From positions 1-64,000 of the IMG/VR virus record IMGVR_UViG_3300002052_000002: a DNA stretch of 64,000 nucleotides, one strand, 5' to 3'. Source of the stretch: a virus. Below the pieces are notes generated by a model. That model made no database searches, was not told where the DNA came from, and was given only the letters and a program-made list of their open reading frames with translations. Positions 22,686 through 30,066 of the stretch are shown here, piece after piece (the stretch's first letter is position 1; each line of letters begins with the position of its first letter). A program made the position numbers and the translations under genes.

Positions 22686-22897
22686 GGCTTTCCTTCCTCC
22701 CAATTTATGAATCGTGGGTCTATGTTATGCACACCCCCGTCGAATTCTGTTGCTGTTGCCTTCATCTTTGGACACTTCCTGCATTTCCATAGCTCATATA
22801 TTATAGGAACTCTTCGCACAGTGCTTGAGAATATCAACTGGATTGTGCCGTGCCCTTTCTTCTCTACGACTTTCTCCCACTCATGAAACAGATGCAT
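22670..22897 (-). CDS. H-x-W zinc-finger protein, MHLF start (75 aa)
   Basis: MHLFHEWEKVVEKK resembles MKVFHKWEEKK at 17126-17353, and CRKCPKMKATA resembles CSKCGKLKAMV at 27925-28182. A GGGGA site precedes ATG 22897. The gene directly follows the three-element cluster at 22963-23111, so those elements form its leader. Confidence 0.65.
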   Translation of the reverse strand: MHLFHEWEKVVEKKGHGTIQLIFSSTVRRVPIIYELWKCRKCPKMKATATEFDGGVHNIDPRFINWEEGKPCTEN

Positions 22898-22962
22898 TGC
22901 ATTCCCCTTTCTTTAAATCTCTCTTACTTTTTCACCCCCTTTCCTTTTTGACCTGAATATGC

Positions 22963-23002
22963 AGATTGGCTTTTTTCAGGGTTCTATTGCTGAAACCAAT
23001 CT
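22963..23002 (-). repeat. Stem-loop element 4
   Basis: AGATTGG (22963-22969) with CCAATCT (22996-23002). The - strand loop reads TTTCAGCAATAGAACC, then CTGAAAAAAG, giving an inner TTTCAG/CTGAAA stem. Last of three tandem copies in the leader of the 22670-22897 gene. Confidence 0.8.
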
Positions 23003-23014
23003 TTGAAGATTCAC

Positions 23015-23054
23015 AGGATAGCTTTTTTCATAGTTTGGTTGCTGAAACTATCCT
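23015..23054 (-). repeat. Stem-loop element 5
   Basis: AGGATAG (23015-23021) with CTATCCT (23048-23054): the stem bases differ from element 4 on both sides, which is covariation. The loop keeps TTTCAGCAACCAAAC and TGAAAAAAG. Confidence 0.8.
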
Positions 23055-23066
23055 TCTAAACTATTC

Positions 23067-23111
23067 AGAGTGGTATTTGTCCGTGCAAGGATTTATTGCT
23101 GTAACCACTCT
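23067..23111 (-). repeat. Stem-loop element 6
   Basis: AGAGTGGT (23067-23074) with ACCACTCT (23104-23111). The loop is the second subtype, starting TACAGCAATAAATCC and ending ACGGACAAAT, nearly the same as element 8. Preceded on the + strand by CTAAACTATTC, as in element 2. Confidence 0.8.
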
Positions 23112-23119
23112 TCAAAGTT

Positions 23120-23326
23120 TTATAAGTTTTTATCTGGCGGTCCAATATCTACTTCTACATACCTCTTGTCATCACCATCATAAATAGAAAGTAATACCAT
23201 ATCACATCCATCAAAAGAAGTATGGAAGCGGACTATCTTGTCCTGGTTAAACTGGCTGAGCCATTCGATAACTGTTTTTACCGTTGAGCCCTGCTCTTTC
23301 AATAGCTTATGAGTTACCCTCTTCAT
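23120..23326 (-). CDS. Hypothetical protein (68 aa)
   Basis: ATG 23326 with GGGGA upstream is preferred over 23356. A helix (RVTHKLLKEQGSTVKTVIEWL) precedes a beta hairpin rich in Asp (CDMVLLSIYDGDDKR). Resembles small phage proteins that carry an SH3-like or barrel turn; not identified. Confidence 0.55.
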   Translation of the reverse strand: MKRVTHKLLKEQGSTVKTVIEWLSQFNQDKIVRFHTSFDGCDMVLLSIYDGDDKRYVEVDIGPPDKNL

Positions 23327-23421
23327 TTTTCCCCACCAATTTCGTATACGAGCCACCAGTTTCTAAATCTGGGTGACGAGAATTTAGAAGGGATCGCTAA
23401 TTTCCTGTACGGTGAGAAGAT

Positions 23422-23712
23422 TCATTTTTTTATTTTAAGATCCCGGATTTGACGTTTAAGTTCATCATTTTCTAAAATAAGAAGATTCATTTCATCTGTT
23501 TGCCCCACTAAGTGTTTTCGTTTGTGAGCGAAACACAATCCTTGCCCCCTAGGTGCGATTTGCGGTCTAGGATATTCAATTTTCCAGTTACATTCTTCAT
23601 CTCCAAATTCTTTACATATTCTTGCACCGATTCCCCATAAACTTTTTTTAATATTTTTATTGTTGCAATATGCATCATCATCATTAAAAATACAGTTTAT
23701 TTTTTTATTCAT
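23422..23712 (-). CDS. Cys-rich protein with C-terminal coiled coil (96 aa)
   Basis: Cysteines in CIFNDDDAYC, ICKEFGDEEC and LCFAHKRKH could bind metal; the C-terminus (EMNLLILENDELKRQIRD) is a short coiled coil. It lies in a segment (23.39-23.92 kb) that has three of the five GATC sites of the whole - arm, so it may be a recent arrival. Confidence 0.6.
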   Translation of the reverse strand: MNKKINCIFNDDDAYCNNKNIKKSLWGIGARICKEFGDEECNWKIEYPRPQIAPRGQGLCFAHKRKHLVGQTDEMNLLILENDELKRQIRDLKIKK

Positions 23713-23897
23713 TTAACTTCTCCTTTCTATCTCGTATTCTCTTTGAAATTCCGCTTAAATCCTTTTAATAATCCAACTATCATCTACTCAACATTTATCT
23801 ATATATGTTCTCGTCAGAAACACAACCCCCTTGTCCTTTCTAACTCCTTCCCCATCCTTGGCATATTCCCGTCAGTGGTCTTTCACCGGTGTTCTGG

Positions 23898-24152
23898 TTA
23901 CTGCGGGACCGCTATGCGATCACTCGTATACGAGTAGCTGTATCCAGTCTTAATCTCTAACCCAAGACGGTTAAGTAATAATGAAAGAATGGAGGAGACA
24001 GACCATTTTGGTGCTCCATATATAGTATGTGGTGGACTATCTCTGAATCTGCCGTCATAGATATTGGCATCTAATGTTAACTGGTCTACCCTACTCTGCA
24101 GGAATTTTACTTCTCTTTCTAATGCTTCAATTCTTTTCTTCTTTGATGGCAT
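23898..24152 (-). CDS. Coiled-coil protein (84 aa)
   Basis: N-terminal coiled coil (RIEALEREVKFLQSRVDQL), then IYGAPKWSVSSILSLLLNRLG and a Tyr/Ser-rich end. The 185-base gap on its downstream side (23713-23897) holds only 16-18 codon frames that I do not support. Unknown function. Confidence 0.6.
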   Translation of the reverse strand: MPSKKKRIEALEREVKFLQSRVDQLTLDANIYDGRFRDSPPHTIYGAPKWSVSSILSLLLNRLGLEIKTGYSYSYTSDRIAVPQ

Positions 24153-24154
24153 AG

Positions 24155-24469
24155 TTATCCCTCATATCTGTGACCTACGAATGGACGCACTCTTCGGAGC
24201 TTTTTATCTAGTGCTTCCAAAGCCCTCTTAGCTGCGATATTCCAGCCACAGTCCTCATTGTTCTTATCGATGAATGACTTTTTCGTGACACCTTCACCGA
24301 TGATTTGTCTTCCTGTTTTAGGAAGAGTCAGAGTAGCAACTACTACAGTGAAAGCTACACCCTGAAATCCTACCTCTGTATCAACGCTTTCAAGATTATT
24401 TGAAACTTGTAGTAGAGTCCGAAACTCCTTCGCTAACTCTAATGCTGTCTTCTTTCTATACTGTGTCAT
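24155..24469 (-). CDS. Hypothetical protein (104 aa)
   Basis: ATG 24469 has GGAGG upstream. Alpha/beta with a central hydrophobic strand (VAFTVVVATLTL) and a helix WNIAAKRALEALDKKL; the pattern is similar to small dsRNA-binding-like or phage DUF folds but not diagnosable by eye. Confidence 0.55.
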   Translation of the reverse strand: MTQYRKKTALELAKEFRTLLQVSNNLESVDTEVGFQGVAFTVVVATLTLPKTGRQIIGEGVTKKSFIDKNNEDCGWNIAAKRALEALDKKLRRVRPFVGHRYEG

Positions 24470-24540
24470 CCTTTTCACCTCCTTTTATATCTACACTCTC
24501 CTTTTTCCCATTGCTTATACGGACCTTTGTATAGCCCCCT

Positions 24541-24729
24541 TCATTTGACTTTCAAACCAGCAAGTCTCTTTCGACATCTGCAAAGTTCTAAAATTGCAGA
24601 AAATAATTCATCAGCTTCACCATAGGTTAATACTATATCCCAATGAAAATAACCTTCGTTTCTTTCCATACCTCTCTTCAATGTCTTTTTCAATTCGCTT
24701 AATCGTTTATAGCTCACACAAATTGGCAT
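24541..24729 (-). CDS. Hypothetical protein (62 aa)
   Basis: GGGAGG precedes ATG 24729. Two helices (RLSELKKTLKRGMERN and ADELFSAILELCRCRKRL) around a strand (FHWDIVLTYG). Overlaps the 34-residue CxC gene by 23 bases. Confidence 0.6.
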   Translation of the reverse strand: MPICVSYKRLSELKKTLKRGMERNEGYFHWDIVLTYGEADELFSAILELCRCRKRLAGLKVK

Positions 24730-24811
24730 ATTCTCCTCCCTTGGATTTACCCCGTCTCTCATTACACTCGTTACAAGTGCAATTATCACTATATCTATGG
24801 ATGTATTTCAT
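24707..24811 (-). CDS. 34-residue Cys-knuckle peptide
   Basis: ATG 24811 overlaps the previous stop (ATGA). CTCNECNERRGK gives C-x-C-x2-C near residue 11 with one more Cys near the end. No own strong ribosome site, so its translation depends on coupling. Confidence 0.45.
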   Translation of the reverse strand: MKYIHRYSDNCTCNECNERRGKSKGGEYANLCEL

Positions 24812-24966
24812 TCTTTCTTCTCTTCTTTCCCATCCTCTTTCGAGTTAACTGTCTCGATACAATACATAACTTGGTTTGCCATGACCAAGACTTTATAGCG
24901 ATTTCTCGCTGCTTCTAAGCTTGGTGCCCTTACTCGTACCTTAGTTGTTATTTTGTACTCAGGCAT
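24808..24966 (-). CDS. Hypothetical protein (52 aa)
   Basis: GGAGG before ATG 24966. A strand-helix-strand unit (YKITTKVRVRAPSLEAARN then KVLVMANQVMYCIETV), a common phage microprotein fold, with a charged tail. Confidence 0.6.
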   Translation of the reverse strand: MPEYKITTKVRVRAPSLEAARNRYKVLVMANQVMYCIETVNSKEDGKEEKKE

Positions 24967-24979
24967 TCTCTTACCTCCT

Positions 24980-25270
24980 TTATACTGAATCGACATAGAC
25001 TTTCTTAACTTCGTATATCCCCGTCCTGTTATTCCATTGGATTATGAAATCTATGCAAGCTCTTTGGGTGACTGTAGCCACTCCAGAAGAGGAGAGTCCG
25101 ATATGTGCTTCTAATTTTTGCAACATCTCCCTGACCTCTGTCACTCTCTCTTTATTGAAGAACATCATTGTATATTCTTCACCGTTGGGTGCTGGGAATG
25201 TAATCTTTGGCGTTGGTGTCCATATATCCGCCAATGCTATGTTGTTTTCTTGTGCTTTCTTTGTGTGCAT
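24980..25270 (-). CDS. Hypothetical protein (96 aa)
   Basis: Starts MHTKKAQENN at ATG 25270, one base past the TROVE stop. Contains YTMMFFNKERVTEVREML and a helical stretch. It directly follows the Ro60-like gene and could be co-functional; no domain recognised. Confidence 0.6.
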   Translation of the reverse strand: MHTKKAQENNIALADIWTPTPKITFPAPNGEEYTMMFFNKERVTEVREMLQKLEAHIGLSSSGVATVTQRACIDFIIQWNNRTGIYEVKKVYVDSV

Positions 25271-25271
25271 C

Positions 25272-26747
25272 TTATCCCTTTGTCCTCCTTTTCCTTGGAA
25301 TCTTAATCTTATATTTCTCAAGCGTCCTTAACATAACACCTTTAGGAGTCAAGTCTTCCGCACCAAAGATGGCTTTCAATATAGCTGGACTAAAGCCAGA
25401 TACTAATGCCACATTCTTATGTTTCGTAGTCGTTGGTTGTCCCGCATAACCAGTCGTATTCCAATAGACAACTTGAGGAATATCATATCCAGCCTCAAGC
25501 CATTCATCCAATACATTCTCAACCTCTGCTTTCTTACCTGTTGTTCCTTGATGGAACTGCATATCAGAAACGATAAGAAGCATATTAGGCATGCCCTCTT
25601 TCGATACGTTGAAGAACTTCGCTGCTTTTAATAATGTTCTTAATGCTTTAGCTATCTGCGTAGAGCCAACCGCACCATCAAAGATGGTATGACTCTTCAC
25701 CGCTTGAGAGAACTTCATACCATTCCAATCCTTAAGTTTGCCCTCAGAGCAGAAAGCTAGGAACTTCTTATAGAATGGATTGTCCTTGGGAATCTTAGCG
25801 GAGCAGTATAATGCCATCCCTTGGCTGATGTGAACAGCTTGCACAGAGCCACTTACTGCTGTGCTCATAGAACCAGAAGTATCACAGACTACAATAGGTC
25901 TTGCTCCTGTTTCCATGTAATTTGGTAGGGCATCAAACTGTGCATCGGCAATCTTGCTATCACCACTAAGTACAGTTCTTACACAGTCGTGTGGAAACAG
26001 CACATCACTATGGATAGTCGCTTTGCCCTTTTCCAAAGCTTCCTTATACGCTTCGAATCTCTCCGCATCATGCCTTCCAAATGCTTTGGTGTAGCGTGCC
26101 ATAGCCACTGAAGGAACATGCTCGTATGTAATTTTGTTCCATTGATTTGAACACATCTTATACTCAACGATGTGGTCTTTCCGAATCTCAGCGAGGATTT
26201 TCCTAAATGCCCTCTCATTTAACGAGCCTGCTCTTCGCAAAGGCTTATCGCTTCTGTCTGCCCACTTAGCAGCCAGCACATCCTTCTCACTCAAAGCGTG
26301 TGTCCATAGCTTTACAGCTATCTTCTCACACTCTGTGCCGAATAGAGTGCGAAGGTCATCCCACCTTCCAACCAATGGAATCCAGCCAATATTGAGGTCA
26401 ATCCATCTTGGGTCTTCCTTAGCCAACCATCCAAGACAGGCTCTGAATCCACTTCTATTCCCTGCTCCACCACGACAATCTCTCAGCCATAATAGAAGCT
26501 TAAAAGATACTGTTGGGTCAACTATCCAGGTCTTTTGGAACAGAGATAAAGCGGAATCTTCGCTGCCGTAGAAGGTTCCCTTCTTAATAAATAGAGAACC
26601 AGCCTTACTAAAGAATTCCACAGCATGGTCTAGAGAATGCTCATACTGTTTCGCTCCTTCATGTGTCTTATCAGGAGTCTTTGGAATCCTATAGTCTTCC
26701 CCTTCCATCTCTTCATCTTCAAATTCGTCTTCGTAATCGTCCCACAT
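25272..26747 (-). CDS. Ro60/TROVE-domain RNA-binding protein
   Basis: A 491-residue protein with a HEAT-like TROVE region (KQYEHSLDHAVEFFSKAG near 30, LLLWLRDCRGGAGNRSGF near 80) and a C-terminal von Willebrand A domain. The MIDAS is DTSGSMS at about residue 287, with GSTQIAKAL (about 360) and LLIVSDMQ (about 396) completing the metal site. Ro proteins form a ring that binds misfolded or damaged RNA ends and Y RNAs; bacterial versions are tied to RNA decay and repair. ATG 26747 follows GGAGGATTAATT. The N-terminal 25 residues are very acidic. An RNA ligase lies 7 kb away in the same arm. Confidence 0.9.
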   Translation of the reverse strand: MWDDYEDEFEDEEMEGEDYRIPKTPDKTHEGAKQYEHSLDHAVEFFSKAGSLFIKKGTFYGSEDSALSLFQKTWIVDPTVSFKLLLWLRDCRGGAGNRSGFRACLGWLAKEDPRWIDLNIGWIPLVGRWDDLRTLFGTECEKIAVKLWTHALSEKDVLAAKWADRSDKPLRRAGSLNERAFRKILAEIRKDHIVEYKMCSNQWNKITYEHVPSVAMARYTKAFGRHDAERFEAYKEALEKGKATIHSDVLFPHDCVRTVLSGDSKIADAQFDALPNYMETGARPIVVCDTSGSMSTAVSGSVQAVHISQGMALYCSAKIPKDNPFYKKFLAFCSEGKLKDWNGMKFSQAVKSHTIFDGAVGSTQIAKALRTLLKAAKFFNVSKEGMPNMLLIVSDMQFHQGTTGKKAEVENVLDEWLEAGYDIPQVVYWNTTGYAGQPTTTKHKNVALVSGFSPAILKAIFGAEDLTPKGVMLRTLEKYKIKIPRKRRTKG

Positions 26748-26785
26748 AATTAATCCTCCTTCCTTTCGTAACTGTAATACTATAG

Positions 26786-27667
26786 TTACTCCTTCCTTAT
26801 ACACGCAGTCCCATTGAATTCTTCAGATGCTCTAAAATATCTACCAGTGAACTGGATAGTATCCACATGTGAGTATAATATACCAGACCACATTCCAAAT
26901 CGAGATTGATGCCAATTAATATGGAACAAGATTGTGTATTCTTCATCGCTTGGTAGATATCTTAAGTCCCAGTACCCTTGTAATGGTCTGAAATAGTTGT
27001 AAGTATCCCTTCTCGTCATCTCAAATTCAAGTATTTGATAGGGCAGAAGGCACTCCTCACACTCCACAATCATCTGCCCAGTAGCATTCTTATCTTCATC
27101 TAATTTTCCATATAGGGTGTAGAAGACATCACAAGGTGCTACTTGTGGAGCTCTCCAATCTCCTTGAGGAAGCCATCTTATGTGTGGACTTGAGGTATGC
27201 CATGATGGGTCGCCAGTATGATATAGGAAATGTCTATTCAGTTCCCAAAAGAAAGCTGTACCTACAAACGCATCATTCCCTTGTCCTTCGTCATCCCCCA
27301 TATGTATCACGATAGTATTTGGTGCCCTGTAGTACCCATCTAGACAGCCATATGCAGTACGCATTTCTTTAGTGTCTAGCTGTTCCTTATCTACACACCG
27401 TTTATTCCAAGGGCGTATAACTACTCGTAGCTGTTGAGGATTTAGCGATGTTTCGAATAGCCCATTCATGATAGTAAACGCTTCATCTAACGCTTCCCAT
27501 TCTATTTCATTCCAATCCTCATAAAGCCAGTGCTCTTCGTACTGGTTGATGGCTCTATCTCTTGCTTTGATGAGTATCCCATTAGGCGTGGTAGTAGTCC
27601 ACGCATCAGAGATAGAACAAGTTGCCATTAACAATAACCACGCTAATATAACAATGAACTTCGTCAT
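26786..27667 (-). CDS. Secreted zincin-like protein with altered HExxH
   Basis: N-terminal signal peptide (FIVILAWLLLMATCSISDA; Cys17 could be a lipid site but MATC is not a perfect lipobox). About residue 150 reads FFWELNRHFLYHTGDPSWH, which lines up with zincin helices of the form HELxxHFL but has Trp where the first His should be. So the fold is probably zincin-like, the enzyme possibly inactive or using another ligand. 293 residues, with paired cysteines suiting an oxidising periplasm. Target unknown. Confidence 0.6.
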   Translation of the reverse strand: MTKFIVILAWLLLMATCSISDAWTTTTPNGILIKARDRAINQYEEHWLYEDWNEIEWEALDEAFTIMNGLFETSLNPQQLRVVIRPWNKRCVDKEQLDTKEMRTAYGCLDGYYRAPNTIVIHMGDDEGQGNDAFVGTAFFWELNRHFLYHTGDPSWHTSSPHIRWLPQGDWRAPQVAPCDVFYTLYGKLDEDKNATGQMIVECEECLLPYQILEFEMTRRDTYNYFRPLQGYWDLRYLPSDEEYTILFHINWHQSRFGMWSGILYSHVDTIQFTGRYFRASEEFNGTACIRKE

Positions 27668-27670
27668 CTT

Positions 27671-27919
27671 TCAGCCCTCCAATACTCTTTCGTGTGAAAG
27701 GTTATAATGATATTTCTCGAAGTTAGGGAATTTTCCTAGCGATTCTTTGATAGTCTCCCTAATTGAGTCGGACTTCCCTAAGCCAAACCATTTGTCAAAT
27801 AAACGGGCGAATGGCGTGTAATTGAATAGGGCGAATAGTCTATCAGCCTCTTCCTCTCTCTCTAATATAAGTTGTAGGCTCAGATTAAATTTCCTTTCGA
27901 AAGAACTTTTAACTATCAT
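27671..27919 (-). CDS. Hypothetical helical protein (82 aa)
   Basis: AGGAGGTGAATAAG precedes ATG 27919; the same leader form precedes the next gene. Helical (LSLQLILEREEEADRLFALF) with no cysteines. Unknown. Confidence 0.6.
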   Translation of the reverse strand: MIVKSSFERKFNLSLQLILEREEEADRLFALFNYTPFARLFDKWFGLGKSDSIRETIKESLGKFPNFEKYHYNLSHERVLEG

Positions 27920-27924
27920 CTTAT

Positions 27925-28182
27925 TCACCTCCTTTGAGAACGAGCTTCTTCCTTTTCGACTGCATTTGCTATTTCCCTCTCGGTGAAGACCACGTATGGG
28001 TCTTTATTCCATTTATGGTTGGCGTCGTCAAGTACCATAGCCTTCAGCTTTCCACACTTACTACATATAAGCAGCTTTTTAACTGCAATCGACTTTCTCT
28101 CATACCTTTTGCCGTAGCGCATAAGGTATGATATAGCCTCGAAAGATATGGCTAATATAGCCTTCCATTTATGCCAACACAT
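27925..28182 (-). CDS. H-x-W zinc-knuckle protein (85 aa)
   Basis: Starts MCWHKWKAI at ATG 28182 (AGGAGGTGGATAAG upstream). CSKCGKLKAMV and a later H...DP match CRKCPKMKATA in the 22670-22897 product, marking a divergent paralogue. Basic N-half, acidic C-half. Confidence 0.6.
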   Translation of the reverse strand: MCWHKWKAILAISFEAISYLMRYGKRYERKSIAVKKLLICSKCGKLKAMVLDDANHKWNKDPYVVFTEREIANAVEKEEARSQRR

Positions 28183-28197
28183 CTTATCCACCTCCTT

Positions 28198-28380
28198 CTA
28201 CTCCTTATCTAAATCCTTCAAGACATTATTATAGTAGGCCATTGAGGCTTCGAATAGTGCAATATCACTAAGTTGCACCGAATACGTTTTCATTAGCTTA
28301 AGTATATCAGCCAAGGCTTTCTTTTGTCTATAGTACAACTTAGAACTTCTCTCCTTAGCTATCTCCATATTAAGTACCAT
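28198..28380 (-). CDS. Helical microprotein (60 aa)
   Basis: Starts MVLNMEIAKER at ATG 28380 after AGGTGG. Probably two helices (KLYYRQKKALADILKLMK and IALFEASMAYYNNVL). It overlaps the PagL-like gene end by no more than the stop region. Confidence 0.55.
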   Translation of the reverse strand: MVLNMEIAKERSSKLYYRQKKALADILKLMKTYSVQLSDIALFEASMAYYNNVLKDLDKE

Positions 28381-28385
28381 CTCTC

Positions 28386-28952
28386 TCACCACCTAAATCC
28401 TGTATTTACTCCGAAAGTATTTATTCCTCTATCACCAGGTCTTAAAGAAGATAAATGAGAATATCTTCCACCAAGAGTAAACTCTACTCTTTCCCATTTA
28501 ATAGGATATATGAAACCAAGTCCACCATCTATTAATCCTATAATGCCAGGATGTAAGATATTAGGACGTTCACTAGCATCTGTGTATCCAACACCAACTC
28601 CCATGTCAAAATAGAATCTCAACTTGCGTGGATAACAATCCTCTGCAGAGATGTATATAGCAGGGTCAAAGCGGATAATGAAAGATGTGCCCATTTGTAT
28701 GCCAGAAGATTCCTCATACCAAACTTTACCTACATGTCCCTCAGCTCTTAGGCTTAACCAATCATTGATATATTTACCACGAGAGATGCATAGTTTCCCT
28801 GATGTCGCTCCCTTCTGCATCGTATAGGCTTGGTCAAACTGCCAGTACCAACCATCTTCAGCTCTTGCTAATTTAACATAGAAAATGAGCATTGCTAAAA
28901 TAGCAATGATTACATAGATGATTGTCCCATACCTGTAGAGAAACTTATCCAT
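28386..28952 (-). CDS. PagL-like outer-membrane lipid A deacylase
   Basis: A 188-residue protein with an N-terminal signal segment (IIYVIIAILAMLIFYVKLARA, likely cut before EDGW) and an eight-stranded beta-barrel pattern ending in aromatic Trp. Near residue 160, GGRYSHLSSLRPGDRGIN matches the H-x-S...G-I-N/E signature of PagL-type acyloxyacyl hydrolases. PagL removes the 3-O-acyl chain of lipid A in the outer leaflet. In a phage it could alter the host envelope to block rivals or ease lysis. The position of the catalytic Glu in the P. aeruginosa enzyme holds Asn here, as in some relatives, so activity needs a check. Confidence 0.7.
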   Translation of the reverse strand: MDKFLYRYGTIIYVIIAILAMLIFYVKLARAEDGWYWQFDQAYTMQKGATSGKLCISRGKYINDWLSLRAEGHVGKVWYEESSGIQMGTSFIIRFDPAIYISAEDCYPRKLRFYFDMGVGVGYTDASERPNILHPGIIGLIDGGLGFIYPIKWERVEFTLGGRYSHLSSLRPGDRGINTFGVNTGFRW

Positions 28953-28953
28953 A

Positions 28954-29193
28954 TTAATTCCTCCTCAATGCCTCTTTAAATAATTCAGCATTCTCACCAC
29001 AATGTTCGCTGGTTAACCTGACGTTAACCACAGTATTAGGGAATCGTATTAGGTCTCTCCCTTCTACTTCATGGTCTTCAAGAACTCTTTGGCAGCGATG
29101 ACAAATATAAGCAGGGATTCTTCGATTCTTTGTCTTCACTACCTCTATTAGTTCTATGTTACTGGAATTACACGCTTTATGATATGGTCTCAT
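28954..29193 (-). CDS. Zinc-knuckle protein (79 aa)
   Basis: ICHRCQRVLEDHEVEG near residue 30 with CNSS and EHC gives a plausible zinc site. Lies one base from the PagL-like start region. Unknown. Confidence 0.6.
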   Translation of the reverse strand: MRPYHKACNSSNIELIEVVKTKNRRIPAYICHRCQRVLEDHEVEGRDLIRFPNTVVNVRLTSEHCGENAELFKEALRRN

Positions 29194-29381
29194 TACGCTC
29201 TCCTTATGTTGAATTGACTACCACAATCTTCGCATTTGAGTCCTATGACACTGTGATTCTCGTCGAATAAGAAAACGAGTAGACCATGCGCCCTACTAGC
29301 CACTCTCTTCTTCTCTTTCTCCACTCTACAAGAGCAGTAGAGATTATATAAATAGCTGATGACCGTTCGCTCTTCACTCAT
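29193..29381 (-). CDS. Zinc-ribbon microprotein (62 aa)
   Basis: CSCRVEKEKK near residue 16 and CEDCGSQFNIRR near the end form a C-x-C / C-x2-C ribbon, the same first-knuckle style as 19497 and 21248. Stop and start share one base with its neighbour. Confidence 0.65.
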   Translation of the reverse strand: MSEERTVISYLYNLYCSCRVEKEKKRVASRAHGLLVFLFDENHSVIGLKCEDCGSQFNIRRA

Positions 29382-29648
29382 TTAGCCCAGCCTCCTGTAG
29401 ATATATTCTCTTGCTTTTTTCTTAGAACGGAATCGTTTAATGTCTCCTTCTACTCTTCGACAGCGATGACAAATGTTGTTCATCACTTCGTAGAGTTTTC
29501 CTTTCGCCTCAAATGGATTCCAAATCCAAATCAGAGAGCATTCCCCTTTCCTAGATACGAAAGTTTCAATGTAACTACCAAAGACATTGAGCTTATCTTT
29601 CCCTCTGTAGAAGGGATGTTTCCTTCTTTTCATTATGACTTCTGTCAT
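29382..29648 (-). CDS. Basic hypothetical protein (88 aa)
   Basis: ATG 29648 follows GAGGACGGTAAG. Basic throughout (MKRRKHPFYRGKDK, KRFRSKKKAREYIYRRL) with CHRCRRVE near residue 70 like the CHRC knuckle of the gene at 28954. Probably nucleic-acid binding by charge. Confidence 0.6.
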   Translation of the reverse strand: MTEVIMKRRKHPFYRGKDKLNVFGSYIETFVSRKGECSLIWIWNPFEAKGKLYEVMNNICHRCRRVEGDIKRFRSKKKAREYIYRRLG

Positions 29649-29812
29649 CTTACCGTCCTCTCTATTAGTTTCCCTATAATCCAAGCACTTAAGAATAATG
29701 CGAATCCACCTATCACAATAGCTACTGCCTCTTCAGGATTGGTAAACATTGCTAGAAGAATTACAAGTGCGAGAAGTATTTCAATAATAGGTTTGTCTTT
29801 CTTTCTATCCAT
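29645..29812 (-). CDS. Two-helix membrane microprotein (55 aa)
   Basis: IIEILLALVILLAMFTN and AVAIVIGGFALFLSAWII are two membrane spans in a hairpin. ATGA overlap with the basic protein gene downstream. Holin-like size but no lysis partner beside it. Confidence 0.6.
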   Translation of the reverse strand: MDRKKDKPIIEILLALVILLAMFTNPEEAVAIVIGGFALFLSAWIIGKLIERTVR

Positions 29813-29913
29813 TTTGCTATCCTCAACGCCTTCTTCTTACCGTATCTTCTCTTCAGTTTATATTCAATAACTAGGATTTTGTTTCTGGCGAAGTGTTCGA
29901 TAGTTCTTCGCAT
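29761..29913 (-). CDS. Basic microprotein (50 aa), overlapping neighbours
   Basis: ATG 29913 lies inside the end of the 29871 gene, and the frame overlaps the membrane microprotein by 52 bases. Very basic (IEYKLKRRYGKKKALRIAKW). AGGAG sits 11 bases upstream, long spacing, so support is moderate; it does fill an otherwise empty gap. Confidence 0.4.
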   Translation of the reverse strand: MRRTIEHFARNKILVIEYKLKRRYGKKKALRIAKWIERKTNLLLKYFSHL

Positions 29914-30065
29914 CTCTCTATTGACTCCTTGAAGTGGTCGAGAAAGTCTTCAAATAGTTTCTTTCTCCATCTCCAAAATATAGGAGCAATCCTCCTGATG
30001 ATACCATCCTCATCAACATCTATTCCTACTGTGGCAAATGCCATACTTACATAGTAGCTTCTCAT
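29871..30065 (-). CDS. Hypothetical protein (64 aa)
   Basis: MRSYYVSMAFATVGID then a helix FEDFLDHFKESIERCEEL. GGAAG precedes ATG 30065. No domain recognised. Confidence 0.6.
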   Translation of the reverse strand: MRSYYVSMAFATVGIDVDEDGIIRRIAPIFWRWRKKLFEDFLDHFKESIERCEELSNTSPETKS

Positions 30066-30066
30066 C

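Noticed and set aside
19082-23111. CRISPR-like array from the repeated stem-loops
   Set aside because: The copies are irregularly spaced, separated by genes, and their stems differ, unlike identical CRISPR repeats. No cas genes.
24500-24530. TTATACGGAC shared with the loop of elements 6 and 8
   Set aside because: It occurs in the opposite orientation and lacks the closing stem and CAGCAA core; probably chance.
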